Assembly: GCA_949289565.1 (NCBI GenBank)
Contig: CASEOO010000043.1
Span: 124,001-188,000 of the forward strand
Direction: 5' to 3'
From: an uncultured Bacteroidales bacterium
Lineage (GTDB): Bacteria > Bacteroidota > Bacteroidia > Bacteroidales > UBA932
DNA: 64,000 bases
Shown here: in pieces, positions 24,711 through 34,283 of the stretch
Numbering within the stretch: position 1 is the first letter of the stretch
How the letters are laid out: every line of letters starts with the position of its first letter
Notes under the pieces: generated by a model
Database searches by the model: none
What the model was told of the DNA's origin: nothing
What the model saw: the letters and a program-made list of their open reading frames with translations, nothing else
Made by a program: the position numbers and the translations under genes

Positions 24711-26111
24711 ATGACTGCAAAAATCAGAAAATTTCTCAATGACTCCCCTGCCGCCAGATGGGCGGCGCTCATACTCATCGCCCTGATGATGTTCTTCGCC
24801 TACATGTTTGTAGACGTGATGTCACCTCTCAAATCATTGATAGAAAGCGCCCGAGGATGGGACAGCGGAGTTTTCGGCACATATGCCGCATCAGAATACA
24901 TACTCAATGTCTGCGGATTTCTCATCGTCGCCGGCATCATATTGGACAAGATGGGGATACGCTTTACCGGCGTGCTGTCGGCATCGCTGATGGTCATAGG
25001 CGCAGGCATCAAATACATCGGCATCAGCGACTGGTTCCAGGCCACAGAGTTCTGCGGCTGGCTTGACAGCTGGTGGACTGCTATGCCAGGAAGCGCGAAA
25101 ATGGCGGCTCTTGGCTTCATGGTGTTCGGATGCGGATGCGAAATGGCGGGCACCACTGTCTCAAAAGCTATCGCCAAATGGTTCAAAGGAAAGGAAATGG
25201 CGCTGGCCATGGGTCTGGAGATGGCTATAGCCAGGCTCGGTGTTTTCGCCGTGATGTGGCTTTCCCCTGCCATCTCTGAAAAATTCGGAGGCTCGGTGGT
25301 AGCTCCTCTGGCATTCTGCACCTGCCTTCTTTTAATAGGACTGATAAACTACATAGTCTTCTCCATCATGGATACGAGGCTGGACAAACAGCTCATCGCC
25401 GCCGGAGAAGCTACAGCTGAAAAGAGCCCGGAGGATGAATTCCATATCAAGGATCTCGGCAAAATATTCTCAAGCAAGATGTTCTGGCTCGTAGCCCTGC
25501 TGTGCGTGCTCTACTACTCAGCTATTTTCCCGTTCCAGAGATATGCTCCCAACTTCCTGGAGGTGACTCTGAATGTAGATGCGAACACAGCATCGAGGCT
25601 GTTCAGCTGCTTCCCTATTCTGGCTATGTGCCTGACTCCCCTGCTTGGCATTTTCCTGGACCACAAGGGCAAGGGAGCTTCCATGCTGATGGCGGGAGCG
25701 GTCATCATGATTGTATGCCACCTGAGCTTTGCTTTTCTTCTGCCTGTATTCCCGCACAAATGGTTTGCAGTGCTCCTGATAGTAGTGCTGGGAGTAAGTT
25801 TCTCTCTCGTTCCGGCGGCATTGTGGCCAAGCGTGCCTAAAATAATCGATGAAAAGATACTTGGAAGCGCGTACTGCCTCATCTTCTGGGTGCAGAATAT
25901 CGGGCTGTGCCTGGTGCCGCTGCTTATAGGAGTGGTTCTCAACGCCACTGGCGGATATCTGCTTCCAATGATCATATTCTCGTCGTTCGGAGTTCTGGCC
26001 TTCATTCTGAGCCTGCTGCTCAAGGTGGAAGACAAGAAGAAAGGCTTTGGCCTGGAACTTCCAAACATTCAGGATGAGAAAGACACGAAGGGCGAGAAAG
26101 ATATGCAATAA
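24711..26111 (+). CDS. MFS transporter (first of a tandem pair)
   Basis: A 466-residue major facilitator protein with about 12 hydrophobic segments. Near the N-terminus SARGWDSGVFGTYAASEYIL leads into the second helix, and the loop after it carries LDKMGIRFTG, the MFS motif A position. The second half repeats the arrangement (LLGIFLDHKGKGASML). The C-terminus is a charged cytoplasmic tail (EDKKKGFGLELPN then a Lys/Glu/Asp-rich end). It is clearly a paralog of the next gene, which starts 23 bp later, and both precede dxs. The substrate is unknown; organic anions are plausible for this class but nothing in the sequence decides. Confidence 0.8.
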   Translation: MTAKIRKFLNDSPAARWAALILIALMMFFAYMFVDVMSPLKSLIESARGWDSGVFGTYAASEYILNVCGFLIVAGIILDKMGIRFTGVLSASLMVIGAGIKYIGISDWFQATEFCGWLDSWWTAMPGSAKMAALGFMVFGCGCEMAGTTVSKAIAKWFKGKEMALAMGLEMAIARLGVFAVMWLSPAISEKFGGSVVAPLAFCTCLLLIGLINYIVFSIMDTRLDKQLIAAGEATAEKSPEDEFHIKDLGKIFSSKMFWLVALLCVLYYSAIFPFQRYAPNFLEVTLNVDANTASRLFSCFPILAMCLTPLLGIFLDHKGKGASMLMAGAVIMIVCHLSFAFLLPVFPHKWFAVLLIVVLGVSFSLVPAALWPSVPKIIDEKILGSAYCLIFWVQNIGLCLVPLLIGVVLNATGGYLLPMIIFSSFGVLAFILSLLLKVEDKKKGFGLELPNIQDEKDTKGEKDMQ

Positions 26112-26134
26112 ACTGCCGCAATGCGGCCACTGAT

Positions 26135-27520
26135 ATGAGCCTCGACAGAAAATACAAAGGAATCAGCAGAAGCACGGCGGCATGCTGGGCGGCTCTGGCA
26201 TGCCTGGTGGTGCCTATGTTCGCGTCGTACTTTTTTGACGATATGTTCTCCACGCTGTCTCAGATATTCCAGAATCCGGATATGCTCGAACTGGGCTGGG
26301 ACAGCGGAGACTACGGCTTTTATGCAGGCGGATACTCTTTCCTGTGCGTATGCGGCGGGCTGGTGATCTGCGGAGTCCTGCTGGATGTATTCGGAGTGAG
26401 GCTTGTAGGAAGCATTTTCGTAGGCCTGATGATTACAGGGGCGCTGACTGTCTTCTCTGCTCTGGTGTCCGGAGCGGCCCCTGAAACATCGCTGACCATA
26501 GCCTACATCGGATGCATGCTTTTCGGCCTGGGCAGTGAAATCGCCGGCGTGGCTGTGACCAGGTCGATAGCGAAATGGTTCAAAGGCAGGAATGTAGCTC
26601 TTGCAATGGGGCTTCAGCTCGCAATAGCAAGACTGGGGACTGCGGCCGCGTTCATATTGGCGCCTGTGCTTGTAGCGCAGAAGCCAGCCGGAGAAATGTA
26701 CAGCCTGCTGGAAACAGCCAGGCCTGCGATGGCGGGGCTGGGAATGCTTCTGGCAGGAGGAATCCTGTGGGGAATTTTCGTGGCCATGGACGCGGCTTTC
26801 GACAAGGATGCAGGAATTCAGGCCGGGAGAGGCGCAGTGAAAGATGCTGACAAATTCAGGTTCTCGGACATTTTGAAAGTGCTGACAAATCCACGCTTCC
26901 TGATGATAGCCTTTCTATGCGTATTCTTCTACTGCTGCATCATATCTTTCAAGAAATTCGGCACATCGATAGTGATTCCACGATTCGGCATGGATGTAGA
27001 CTCCGCAAAATGGATGATCACCATGATTCCGTTCTTTACGGTGGCATTCACTCCCCTGTTCGGAGCATTGGTAGACAAGGCCGGGAAAGCCACGCTATGG
27101 ATGCTCATCGGCTCTGTGCTGGTGCTGGCCGCCCATCTGGTGATGGCATTTGCCCCGCAGGGAATCGCTTTCTATGGATATCTGGCCATTTCAATGCTCG
27201 GCATAGGATATTCTCTGGTGCCGTCGGCCATGTGGCCGACAGTGCCCAAAATCATACCTGACAGAAATCTAGGAACAGCATTTTCTTTAGTATACTGGAT
27301 ACAGAACATGGGCATGCTGACTGTTCCTGTATTCGTGGGCATGATTTTCCGGAATATTGTAACAGAAGCAGGAAACAAAAGCCAGGAGATAGAGGCGGCG
27401 GTGAATGCCGAATATATTTTCATCGGGCTCGGAATAGCCGCTGTGTCTGTGGCGATATCTCTGATATTGTCCTCACGGCGTCATCCCGAACTGGAAATAG
27501 ACATGCCTAACAAGAAATGA
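26135..27520 (+). CDS. MFS transporter (second of a tandem pair)
   Basis: A 461-residue, 12-segment major facilitator protein paralogous to the preceding gene: compare GWDSGDYGFYAGGYSFL and LLDVFGVRLVG here with the same positions of its neighbour. IAKWFKGRNVALAMGLQLAIAR is nearly identical in both proteins. The shared order and spacing indicate tandem duplication followed by divergence, which may mean two related substrates or a heteromeric arrangement. The gene ends 4 bp before dxs, so it is likely cotranscribed with it. Substrate unknown. Confidence 0.8.
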   Translation: MSLDRKYKGISRSTAACWAALACLVVPMFASYFFDDMFSTLSQIFQNPDMLELGWDSGDYGFYAGGYSFLCVCGGLVICGVLLDVFGVRLVGSIFVGLMITGALTVFSALVSGAAPETSLTIAYIGCMLFGLGSEIAGVAVTRSIAKWFKGRNVALAMGLQLAIARLGTAAAFILAPVLVAQKPAGEMYSLLETARPAMAGLGMLLAGGILWGIFVAMDAAFDKDAGIQAGRGAVKDADKFRFSDILKVLTNPRFLMIAFLCVFFYCCIISFKKFGTSIVIPRFGMDVDSAKWMITMIPFFTVAFTPLFGALVDKAGKATLWMLIGSVLVLAAHLVMAFAPQGIAFYGYLAISMLGIGYSLVPSAMWPTVPKIIPDRNLGTAFSLVYWIQNMGMLTVPVFVGMIFRNIVTEAGNKSQEIEAAVNAEYIFIGLGIAAVSVAISLILSSRRHPELEIDMPNKK

Positions 27521-27524
27521 AACA

Positions 27525-29408
27525 ATGTATAAGCTGCTCGATAAAGTCAATTTCCCATCTGACCTGAAAGGGCTTAGCCTGGAGGAGCTGAAACAGCTGT
27601 GCGCTGAGATACGCAGCTACATGATAGAATGCTGTGCCACGAACCCCGGACATCTCGGCTCAAGCCTGGGCGCAGTGGAGCTGATAGTCGGCTTCCACTA
27701 TGTCTATGACTCGCCATATGACAAGATAGTCTTCGACGTCGGCCATCAGGCTTATGCCCACAAGATCATCACTGGCAGGAAGGAGCTTTTCAAAAAAAAC
27801 AGGAAAATAGACGGAATCAGCGGTTTCACCAGGATGGCAGAAAGCCAATACGATGCGTTCGGAGCAGGACACTCGTCTACTTCAATATCTGCGGCGCTCG
27901 GCCTTGCCTCCGCAGCAATGATGAGGGGTCTCAATGAAAAAGTAGTGGCTCTTATAGGAGACGGCGCATTGTCCGGAGGACTTGCCTTCGAAGGGCTCAA
28001 CAATGCCGGAAGCGGAAAGGCTGACATTCTGGTGATCATAAACGACAACAATATCTCCATAGACAAAAACATAGGAGCCCTGCACGAGCACTTGCTGAAG
28101 CTCACTACAGATCCTATGTACAACAAGATAAAGACACATATCTGGAACAGGATCGGAGAAGGCAAATTCAGAAAAGCTATCCAGGAGATGGTGATAAGCG
28201 CGAAATCATCACTGGTCAAGAAATCAGGAGGAGACCTTTTCGAAGCGATGGGATTCAGATATTTCGGCCCTGTCGACGGCAACGACATAGGCCAGGTGAT
28301 TCATACTCTGAAAAAGCTGAGAGAACTTAAAGGGCCTCTGATCCTGCATACTATCACTACGAAGGGGAAAGGTTTCGCTCCTGCAGAAGAAGACCAGACG
28401 GCATGGCACGCCCCGGGAATGTTCGACCCGCATACAGGAAAAAGGATTGCCCCGTCGGGGCACAAAGAAAGCCGGTATCAGGATGTTTTCGGCGAAGTGC
28501 TTCTGGAACTGGCCAGAAAAGACAGCCGGATAGTGGGCGTGACTCCAGCCATGGCATCAGGATGCGGAATGAATATCCTGGCGAAAGAGATGCCTGAGCG
28601 GTTTTTCGATGTAGGGATAGAAGAAGAGCATGCTGTAACATTCTCAGCAGGGCTGGCCGCCGCCGGGATGAAGCCTTTCTGCAACATCTACTCATCATTC
28701 TCTCAGAGGGCATACGACCAGATAATACATGACACAGCTCTTCAGGGACTGAACGTGGTGCTATGCTTCGACAGGGCCGGCCTTGTAGGGGAAGACGGAG
28801 CCACACATCATGGAAGCTTCGACATGGCGGCATACAGAAGCATCCCGGGTGTGACGGTGGCTGTGCCCAGGAATGAACTGGAACTTAAAAACATGATGTT
28901 CACCGGAAGCAGGCACACAGGAGGGCCATTCATAATACGCTATCCAAGAGGGTATGGAGAAGGCACGGAATGGAGAAACAGCGAGTTTTCAGAGATGAAG
29001 CCAGGGAGAGGTGAAAAAATGAAAGATGGAGAAATGGTCGCGGCCGTATGCGCCGGCCCTGTGGCAAACCGGGCATTTGAAATGGCGGAAAGGCTCAAAA
29101 AAGAAACGGGGAAATGTCCTGCCATATATAATATAAGGTATTTGAAACCTATTGACATGGAAATGCTGGAGGAAATTTCTTCAGAATACAAGACAGTAAT
29201 AACAATTGAAGACGGATGCATGAAAGGCGGTCTGTTCGGAGAAATTTCAGAATATATTGCGTCACGGGGGCTGAGAATAAAAGTGCGGGCGCTGGGAATC
29301 CCCGACAAGTTTATTTCACAGGGGACACAGAAAGAGCTGCAGGCCGAATGCGGATATGACCAAGAGGGAATATACACCGCGATGAAAGAGGAGATGGAAA
29401 AATTTTAA
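27525..29408 (+). CDS. dxs: 1-deoxy-D-xylulose-5-phosphate synthase
   Basis: First enzyme of the non-mevalonate isoprenoid pathway, joining pyruvate and glyceraldehyde 3-phosphate with thiamine diphosphate. The 627-residue protein has the early HLGSSLGAVELIVGFHYVYD and DVGHQAYAHKIITGR, the ThDP motif GDGALSGGLAFEGLNNAG ending in NDNNISID, the transketolase pyrimidine-binding domain (DVGIEEEHAVTFSAGLAAAG, SSFSQRAYDQIIHD, DRAGLVGEDGATHHG) and the C-terminal transketolase domain. Between HAPGMFDPHTGKRI and YQDVFGE a short variable linker is encoded by a perfect ATTG hairpin (28446-28462). Isoprenoids link to the polyprenyl carrier lipids used by the nearby envelope genes. Confidence 0.96.
   Translation: MYKLLDKVNFPSDLKGLSLEELKQLCAEIRSYMIECCATNPGHLGSSLGAVELIVGFHYVYDSPYDKIVFDVGHQAYAHKIITGRKELFKKNRKIDGISGFTRMAESQYDAFGAGHSSTSISAALGLASAAMMRGLNEKVVALIGDGALSGGLAFEGLNNAGSGKADILVIINDNNISIDKNIGALHEHLLKLTTDPMYNKIKTHIWNRIGEGKFRKAIQEMVISAKSSLVKKSGGDLFEAMGFRYFGPVDGNDIGQVIHTLKKLRELKGPLILHTITTKGKGFAPAEEDQTAWHAPGMFDPHTGKRIAPSGHKESRYQDVFGEVLLELARKDSRIVGVTPAMASGCGMNILAKEMPERFFDVGIEEEHAVTFSAGLAAAGMKPFCNIYSSFSQRAYDQIIHDTALQGLNVVLCFDRAGLVGEDGATHHGSFDMAAYRSIPGVTVAVPRNELELKNMMFTGSRHTGGPFIIRYPRGYGEGTEWRNSEFSEMKPGRGEKMKDGEMVAAVCAGPVANRAFEMAERLKKETGKCPAIYNIRYLKPIDMEMLEEISSEYKTVITIEDGCMKGGLFGEISEYIASRGLRIKVRALGIPDKFISQGTQKELQAECGYDQEGIYTAMKEEMEKF
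28446..28462 (+). repeat. ATTG hairpin inside dxs
   Basis: ATTGCCCC-GTC-GGGGCA, a 6-bp GC stem (TGCCCC/GGGGCA) with triloop, in frame and translated as IAPSGH in the linker between the first and second Dxs domains, where the family is variable. Confidence 0.65.
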
Positions 29409-29427
29409 TCAAAAAAGCTGAAAAGTT

Positions 29428-29457
29428 TTGGAGATTTAGAAATAATACCTATCTTTG
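29428..29457 (+). promoter_or_regulatory. Promoter of the tRNA-tuf cluster
   Basis: TTTTG (TTG 29428-29430), 19-bp spacer, TATCTTTG (29450-29457): an ideal match, placed about 40 bp before the first tRNA. It probably drives the four tRNAs and tuf as one precursor. Confidence 0.75.
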
Positions 29458-29495
29458 CAATCCCTTACGAAATCACTCAAGATTTTGATGGTTTC

Positions 29496-29569
29496 GCCGA
29501 TGTAGCTCAGTTGGCTAGAGCACGTGATTTGTAATCTCGGGGTCGTGGGTTCGATTCCCTCCATCGGCT
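29496..29569 (+). tRNA. tRNA-Thr (anticodon TGT)
   Basis: Acceptor arms GCCGATG/CATCGGC pair fully; the D arm GCTCAGTTGGCTAGAGC and T loop GTTCGATTC are present; the anticodon loop TTTGTAA gives TGT. One T-T mismatch is seen in the anticodon stem. First gene of a four-tRNA cluster ahead of tuf. Confidence 0.93.
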
Positions 29570-29637
29570 CAGTTTTTTGAAAAAGTTTCTTAAGTCTCGA
29601 AGTCTGACGATGAAGACGACCAAAAGAAACTAAAAAA

Positions 29638-29720
29638 GGGAGAATACCAGAGTGGCCAAATGGGGCAGACTGTAAATCTGCTGGTTTATACCTTCGGTGG
29701 TTCGAATCCATCTTCTCCCA
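29638..29720 (+). tRNA. tRNA-Tyr (anticodon GTA)
   Basis: Class II tRNA of 83 nt: acceptor GGGAGAA/TTCTCCC, anticodon loop CTGTAAA, long variable arm (TGCTGGTTTATACCTTCGG region) and T loop GTTCGAATC. Confidence 0.95.
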
Positions 29721-29754
29721 CAAAACCTGAAGGACTGGGATATTCAGGGAACAA

Positions 29755-29827
29755 GCGGAAGTAGCTCAGTTGGTAGAGCATTAGCCTTCCAAGCTAAGGG
29801 TCGCGGGTTCGAACCTCGTCTTCCGCT
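29755..29827 (+). tRNA. tRNA-Gly (anticodon TCC)
   Basis: Acceptor GCGGAAG/CTTCCGC, D arm GCTCAGTTGGTAGAGC, anticodon loop CTTCCAA, T loop GTTCGAACC; 73 nt. Confidence 0.95.
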
Positions 29828-29836
29828 CAATACTAC

Positions 29837-29908
29837 GCCAGTGTAGCTCAGGGGTAGAGCGCTTCCTTGGTAAGGAAGAGGTCATGAGTTCAAATCTCAT
29901 CACCGGCT
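29837..29908 (+). tRNA. tRNA-Thr (anticodon GGT)
   Basis: Acceptor GCCAGTG/CACCGGC with one A-C mismatch at the fourth pair, D arm GCTCAGGGGTAGAGC, anticodon stem CTTCC/GGAAG with loop TTGGTAA, T loop GTTCAAATC; 72 nt. With the TGT tRNA it completes most threonine codon reading in one cluster. Confidence 0.92.
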
Positions 29909-29951
29909 CTGCTTTTTTTGTGTATATAATACTCAATTAAAATATTAAATT

Positions 29952-31139
29952 ATGGCTAAAGAAACCTTTAAAAGAGACAAACCGCATGTTAACATCGGTA
30001 CAATCGGCCATGTTGACCACGGCAAGACTACTTTGACAGCTGCGATCACTACCGTGCTTGCAAAACAGGGTCTGTCAGAGCTTCGTTCATTTGACTCTAT
30101 CGATAACGCTCCTGAGGAGAAAGAGCGTGGTATCACAATCAACACTGCGCACGTTGAATATCAGACAGCTACTCGTCACTATGCACACGTTGACTGCCCG
30201 GGCCACGCTGACTATGTGAAGAACATGGTAACAGGTGCAGCTCAGATGGATGGCGCCATCCTCGTAGTAGCGGCTACTGACGGTCCTATGCCTCAGACTC
30301 GTGAGCACATCCTTCTCGCACGTCAGGTAAACGTTCCTAGAATCGTCGTTTTCATGAACAAGGTTGACCTTGTAGACGATGCAGAAATGCTCGACCTGGT
30401 AGAGATGGAAATCCGTGACCTGCTTTCATTCTACGGATTCGACGGCGACAACGCTCCGGTTATCCGCGGTTCTGCACTCGGCGCACTCAACGGCGACCCT
30501 CAGTATGAGGAGAAGATCATGGAACTCATGAACGCAGTTGACGAGTACATTCCTATCCCTCCTAGGGACAACGAGAAACCGTTCCTGATGCCTATCGAGG
30601 ACATCTTCTCTATCACAGGACGTGGTACAGTAGCAACTGGACGTATCGAGACCGGTGTTGTTCACACAGGTGACGAAGTTGAAATCGTAGGTCTCGGTGA
30701 AGAGCCTAAGAAGACTGTCGTAACAGGTGTCGAGATGTTCCGCAAGATCCTCGATGAGGGTGAGGCTGGTGACAACGTAGGTCTGCTCCTCCGTGGTATC
30801 GACAAGAAGGAAATCAAGAGAGGACAGGTTCTTGCAAAACCAGGAACTATTCATCCTCACCAGAAATTCCAGGCTGAGATTTACGTACTGAAGAAAGACG
30901 AAGGCGGCCGTCATACTCCATTCCACAACCACTATCGTCCTCAGTTCTTCATCCGTACCCTCGACATCACAGGAGAGATCACTCTTCCAGAGGGAACTGA
31001 GATGGTAATGCCTGGCGACAATGTAACCATCACTGTAGATCTCATCTACCCAGTTGCACTTAACGAAGGACTTCGTTTCGCAATCCGTGAGGGTGGACGT
31101 ACAGTAGGTGCTGGACAGGTAACAAAGATTCTTGAATAA
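29952..31139 (+). CDS. tuf: Elongation factor Tu
   Basis: GTPase that delivers aminoacyl-tRNA to the ribosome. The 395-residue protein has G1 GHVDHGKT (residues 19-26), the switch [14 protein letters not shown]3 [13 protein letters not shown]4 NKVD, then domains 2 and 3 with [13 protein letters not shown] and the C-terminal [15 protein letters not shown]. It is preceded by four tRNA genes and followed by a terminator-like hairpin, tRNA-Trp, secE and nusG, the standard Bacteroidetes arrangement. Its codon use is biased to frequent codons, as expected for a highly expressed gene. It is intact. Confidence 0.98.
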   Translation: MAKETFKRDKPHVNIGTIGHVDHGKTTLTAAITTVLAKQGLSELRSFDSIDNAPEEKERGITINTAHVEYQTATRHYAHVDCPGHADYVKNMVTGAAQMDGAILVVAATDGPMPQTREHILLARQVNVPRIVVFMNKVDLVDDAEMLDLVEMEIRDLLSFYGFDGDNAPVIRGSALGALNGDPQYEEKIMELMNAVDEYIPIPPRDNEKPFLMPIEDIFSITGRGTVATGRIETGVVHTGDEVEIVGLGEEPKKTVVTGVEMFRKILDEGEAGDNVGLLLRGIDKKEIKRGQVLAKPGTIHPHQKFQAEIYVLKKDEGGRHTPFHNHYRPQFFIRTLDITGEITLPEGTEMVMPGDNVTITVDLIYPVALNEGLRFAIREGGRTVGAGQVTKILE

Positions 31140-31160
31140 TAATTTTCAAGATATATCCGA

Positions 31161-31182
31161 GGGGTGTCCTCATAGACACCCC
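31161..31182 (+). terminator. Terminator or attenuator after tuf
   Basis: GGGGTGTC-CTCATA-GACACCCC (8-bp perfect stem) followed by TTATTTTT, 21 bp after tuf and 8 bp before tRNA-Trp. It likely reduces read-through into secE-nusG rather than closing the cluster completely. Confidence 0.7.
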
Positions 31183-31190
31183 TTATTTTT

Positions 31191-31261
31191 AGGGGAATAG
31201 TATAAGGGTAGTACAGAGGTCTCCAAAACCTTTAGTCTGGGTTCGAATCCTGGTTCCCCTG
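31191..31261 (+). tRNA. tRNA-Trp (anticodon CCA)
   Basis: Acceptor AGGGGAA/TTCCCCT, anticodon loop CTCCAAA, T loop GTTCGAATC; 71 nt with G discriminator. Position between tuf and secE is conserved in the phylum. Confidence 0.95.
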
Positions 31262-31344
31262 CAAATATCAAAGGTTACGATTTGGTAATTGTTTAACAGA
31301 CATCGCAATAAGCTTCCAATCCGCGGTGTCCATTAAAAGTAAAG

Positions 31345-31533
31345 ATGAGAAAGTTCATAAACTATCTTAAAGAATCTTACACCGAGCTGACCAAGAAAGT
31401 TACTTGGCCTACTTGGGACAAACTTCAGAGCTCAGCGTTGCTTGTAATGATAGCTACGGTGATCTTTGCTGTTGTCATCTTCGCTATGGACTTTGCCTTC
31501 CGTCATCTGATGACATTCATCTATACCATGTAA
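31345..31533 (+). CDS. secE: Preprotein translocase subunit SecE
   Basis: Small essential inner-membrane subunit that clamps SecY in the protein-export channel. At 62 residues it is the short, single-membrane-segment form: an amphipathic N-terminus with YLKESYTELTKKVTWPTWDK (the conserved 'EL.KVTWP' motif) followed by one hydrophobic helix (SSALLVMIATVIFAVVIFAM). It lies directly after tRNA-Trp and 13 bp before nusG, the universal order. Confidence 0.95.
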   Translation: MRKFINYLKESYTELTKKVTWPTWDKLQSSALLVMIATVIFAVVIFAMDFAFRHLMTFIYTM

Positions 31534-31546
31534 TCTGGCATATACT

Positions 31547-32131
31547 ATGAGCGAAAACGGTAAAAAATGGTATGTGCTGAGAGCTGCTGGCGGTAAAGAG
31601 AAAAAGGCCAAGGAGTACCTCGAAAAAGAAATCGAGAGGTGCGGACTTCAAGATTATGTATCGCAGGTTCTGGTTCCGACTGAAAAAGTCTACAGAATCA
31701 AAGACGGCAAAAGAGTTGCTCAAGAGAGACTCTTCTTCCCAGGCTACGTCCTGATAGAAGCTGAACTCACAGGCGAACTCCAGTACATAATCAGAAATGA
31801 GGTGCCGCACATGTCCGGTTTTCTCACCGAGAAGAGAGAAGTCAGCAAAAGCGGAGGAAAGGCTCAAGAGGAGAAAGTTCCAGTCCCGCTCAGAGAATCT
31901 GAAGTGAAAAGGATACTCGGAGAACAGGATGAAAAGGCTGGCAACGAAGGAGAGACTATAGTCGATTACAAGATCGGTGAAGCTGTGAAGATTACAGACG
32001 GTCCTTTCAGCGGTTTCGATGGAACAGTTGAAGAGATAGTCGAAGACAGAAGCAAGATTAAGGTAATGGTTATGATTTTTGGCAGAAAGACTCTGCTGGA
32101 ACTCAACTTTACGCAAGTAACTAAAGAATAA
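31547..32131 (+). CDS. nusG: Transcription termination/antitermination factor NusG
   Basis: Binds RNA polymerase and couples it to Rho or the ribosome. The 194-residue protein has the N-terminal NGN domain ([33 protein letters not shown]) and the C-terminal KOW domain ([19 protein letters not shown]). Between them lies a charged linker of about 40 residues ([15 protein letters not shown]) typical of Bacteroidetes. It is followed 8 bp later by rplK. Confidence 0.97.
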   Translation: MSENGKKWYVLRAAGGKEKKAKEYLEKEIERCGLQDYVSQVLVPTEKVYRIKDGKRVAQERLFFPGYVLIEAELTGELQYIIRNEVPHMSGFLTEKREVSKSGGKAQEEKVPVPLRESEVKRILGEQDEKAGNEGETIVDYKIGEAVKITDGPFSGFDGTVEEIVEDRSKIKVMVMIFGRKTLLELNFTQVTKE

Positions 32132-32139
32132 TCAAAATT

Positions 32140-32583
32140 ATGGCAAAAGAAGTTACCGGGTTTATCAAACTCCAGATCAAAGGTGGCGCTGCAAATCCAT
32201 CACCTCCAGTAGGACCGGCTCTCGGTTCGAAGGGACTGAACATAATGGATTTCTGCAAGCAGTTCAATGCCCGCACTCAGGACAGCGCTGGTAAAGTATT
32301 GCCTGTAGTGATTACAGTCTACAGCGACAAGTCATTCTCATTTGAAGTAAAGCAGCCGCCTGTGGCTGTACAGCTCAAAGAGGCCGCCAAAATATCAAAA
32401 GGCTCTGACCAGCCGAACAGGAACAAGGTAGCAACCATCACCTGGGATCAGGTGAAGACCATTGCCGAGTCAAAAATGCCGGATTTGAACGCATTTACGC
32501 TTAAATCAGCCATGACTATGGTAGCCGGCACGGCAAGAAGCATGGGTATCAAAGTGGAAGGTGAATTTCCAGCTGACATCTAA
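32140..32583 (+). CDS. rplK: Ribosomal protein L11 (uL11)
   Basis: Part of the GTPase-associated centre of the 50S subunit. The 147-residue protein has [39 protein letters not shown] and the C-terminal rRNA-binding domain ending in [13 protein letters not shown]. Standard length and position between nusG and rplA. Confidence 0.98.
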   Translation: MAKEVTGFIKLQIKGGAANPSPPVGPALGSKGLNIMDFCKQFNARTQDSAGKVLPVVITVYSDKSFSFEVKQPPVAVQLKEAAKISKGSDQPNRNKVATITWDQVKTIAESKMPDLNAFTLKSAMTMVAGTARSMGIKVEGEFPADI

Positions 32584-32597
32584 AAATCACACGCAAA

Positions 32598-33299
32598 ATG
32601 AGCAAACTTACAAAAAACCAAAAAATGGTTATGGCCAAATACGATGCGGCCAAACAATATAAGCTGTCTGAAGCATGTGAAGTTGTCAAGGATATCACTT
32701 ACACTAAATTCGACGCTTCAGTAGAACTTACCATGAACCTGGGAGTTGACCCTCGCAAAGCAAACCAGATGGTACGTGGCGTTGTCACTCTCCCTAACGG
32801 GACTGGCAAGCAGACAAGAGTGCTCGTACTCTGTACAGCAGACAAAGAGACAGAAGCCAAGGAAGCAGGTGCAGATTACGTTGGTCTTGATGAATACATC
32901 GAAAAGATCAAAGGTGGATGGACTGACGTTGATGTCATCATCTGTACACCTTCAGTTATGGCAAAGGTAGGTGCAATAGGAAGAATCCTTGGTCCGAGAG
33001 GACTTATGCCTAACCCGAAAACAGGCACTGTGACTATGGAAATAGGAAATGCAGTGAAAGAGGTGAAGGCCGGTAAAATCGACTTCAAGGTCGACAAGAC
33101 AGGTATCATCCACGCAGCTATCGGGAAAGTGTCATTCACTGCACAGCAGATTTGCGAAAATGCACAGGAGCTGATTTCAGCCGTGCTTAAGCTGAAACCT
33201 CAGTCACTTAAGGGAACTTATCTCAAAGGTGCATCAATCTGCTCGACAATGAGTCCTGGAATCAAGTTAGATATCAAATCATTCAGTGGTGCTGAATAA
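32598..33299 (+). CDS. rplA: Ribosomal protein L1 (uL1)
   Basis: L1-stalk protein and, in other bacteria, translational autoregulator of the L11-L1 mRNA. The 233-residue product has [20 protein letters not shown], the [12 protein letters not shown] block and the signature [20 protein letters not shown]. It follows rplK by 14 bp and precedes rplJ by 14 bp. Confidence 0.98.
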   Translation: MSKLTKNQKMVMAKYDAAKQYKLSEACEVVKDITYTKFDASVELTMNLGVDPRKANQMVRGVVTLPNGTGKQTRVLVLCTADKETEAKEAGADYVGLDEYIEKIKGGWTDVDVIICTPSVMAKVGAIGRILGPRGLMPNPKTGTVTMEIGNAVKEVKAGKIDFKVDKTGIIHAAIGKVSFTAQQICENAQELISAVLKLKPQSLKGTYLKGASICSTMSPGIKLDIKSFSGAE

Positions 33300-33313
33300 T
33301 TAAATTCAATGTT

Positions 33314-33838
33314 ATGAGAAAAGAAGTAAAAACACAGATACTTGAATCAATTTCAGCACAAATCCAGGAGACCCCAAATTTCTATATCACGGACATCTCC
33401 GGGCTGAATGCTGAACAGACAGCCAAACTCCGCCGCGAGTGCTTTGAAAAGGATATCAAACTCGTTGTAGTAAAGAACACCCTTTTCCACAAAGCGGTAG
33501 AAAGTCTCGGAAGTGATGAAGCAAACCAGCTTCTTGGAATACTTGAAGGCCCTACAGCCATCATGTACACCATTACTCCGAACGCACCGGCAAAACTCAT
33601 CAAGAAGTACGCCGACGAAGGAAGCGAAAAACCTGCTCTCAAAGGAGCTTATGTACAGGAATGTGCATTTGTCGGAGCTGAGAAGCTCGGCGAGCTCTGC
33701 AACATCAAGTCCCGCGAGGAACTTATCGGAGAGATTGTTGGATTGCTCCAGTCACCTGCACGCAACGTTGTGTCAGCTCTTCAGTCAGCTGGCGGCAAAC
33801 TGGCAGGTATCGTCAAGACACTTTCAGAAAGAGAATAG
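33314..33838 (+). CDS. rplJ: Ribosomal protein L10 (uL10)
   Basis: Stalk base that anchors L7/L12 dimers. The 174-residue protein has FYITDISGLNAEQTAKLRRE, LVVVKNTLFHKAVE and the C-terminal helix (LLQSPARNVVSALQSAGGKL) that binds L7/L12. In many bacteria an L10 leader controls translation; here the gap to rplA is only 14 bp, so any control element must lie within the coding sequence or is absent. Confidence 0.98.
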   Translation: MRKEVKTQILESISAQIQETPNFYITDISGLNAEQTAKLRRECFEKDIKLVVVKNTLFHKAVESLGSDEANQLLGILEGPTAIMYTITPNAPAKLIKKYADEGSEKPALKGAYVQECAFVGAEKLGELCNIKSREELIGEIVGLLQSPARNVVSALQSAGGKLAGIVKTLSERE

Positions 33839-33867
33839 AAACAATAACAATTTAATAAATTACAATT

Positions 33868-34248
33868 ATGGCAGACATTAAAGCACTTGCAGAAGAGTTG
33901 GTAAACCTTTCTGTGAAAGACGTACAGGAATTGGCAAACATCCTCAAGGAGGAATATGGCATTGAGCCAGCCGCAGCTGCAGTTGCAGTTGCAGGTCCAG
34001 CAGCAGGCGCAGGCGAAGCAGCGGCTGCAGAGCAGACTGAATTCGATGTTATCCTCAAGTCAGCAGGCCAGGCTAAGCTTGGTGTTGTAAAGGCTGTCAA
34101 GGACATCACAGCTCTTGGACTTAAAGAGGCTAAGGACCTTGTAGACAAGGCACCTGACGCTGTCATCAAAGAGAAAGTTTCAAAAGCTGAGGCTGAGCAG
34201 ATCAAAGCTACCCTCGAAGAGGCTGGAGCTGAAGTTGAGATTAAATAA
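33868..34248 (+). CDS. rplL: Ribosomal protein L7/L12 (bL12)
   Basis: Flexible stalk protein that recruits translation factors. The 126-residue protein has the dimerisation domain, an Ala-rich hinge (residues 35-55) and the C-terminal domain with [20 protein letters not shown] and [16 protein letters not shown] sequence ([20 protein letters not shown]). A hairpin follows before rpoB. Confidence 0.98.
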   Translation: MADIKALAEELVNLSVKDVQELANILKEEYGIEPAAAAVAVAGPAAGAGEAAAAEQTEFDVILKSAGQAKLGVVKAVKDITALGLKEAKDLVDKAPDAVIKEKVSKAEAEQIKATLEEAGAEVEIK

Positions 34249-34283
34249 CTTCAACTTCCCCCTGTAAACGGGGACAACGATTC

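Noticed and set aside
29496..29908. Possible CRISPR-like repeat pattern in the tRNA cluster
   Set aside because: The repeated segments are the conserved D and T arms of four tRNAs with different anticodons; no CRISPR array or cas gene is present in the window.
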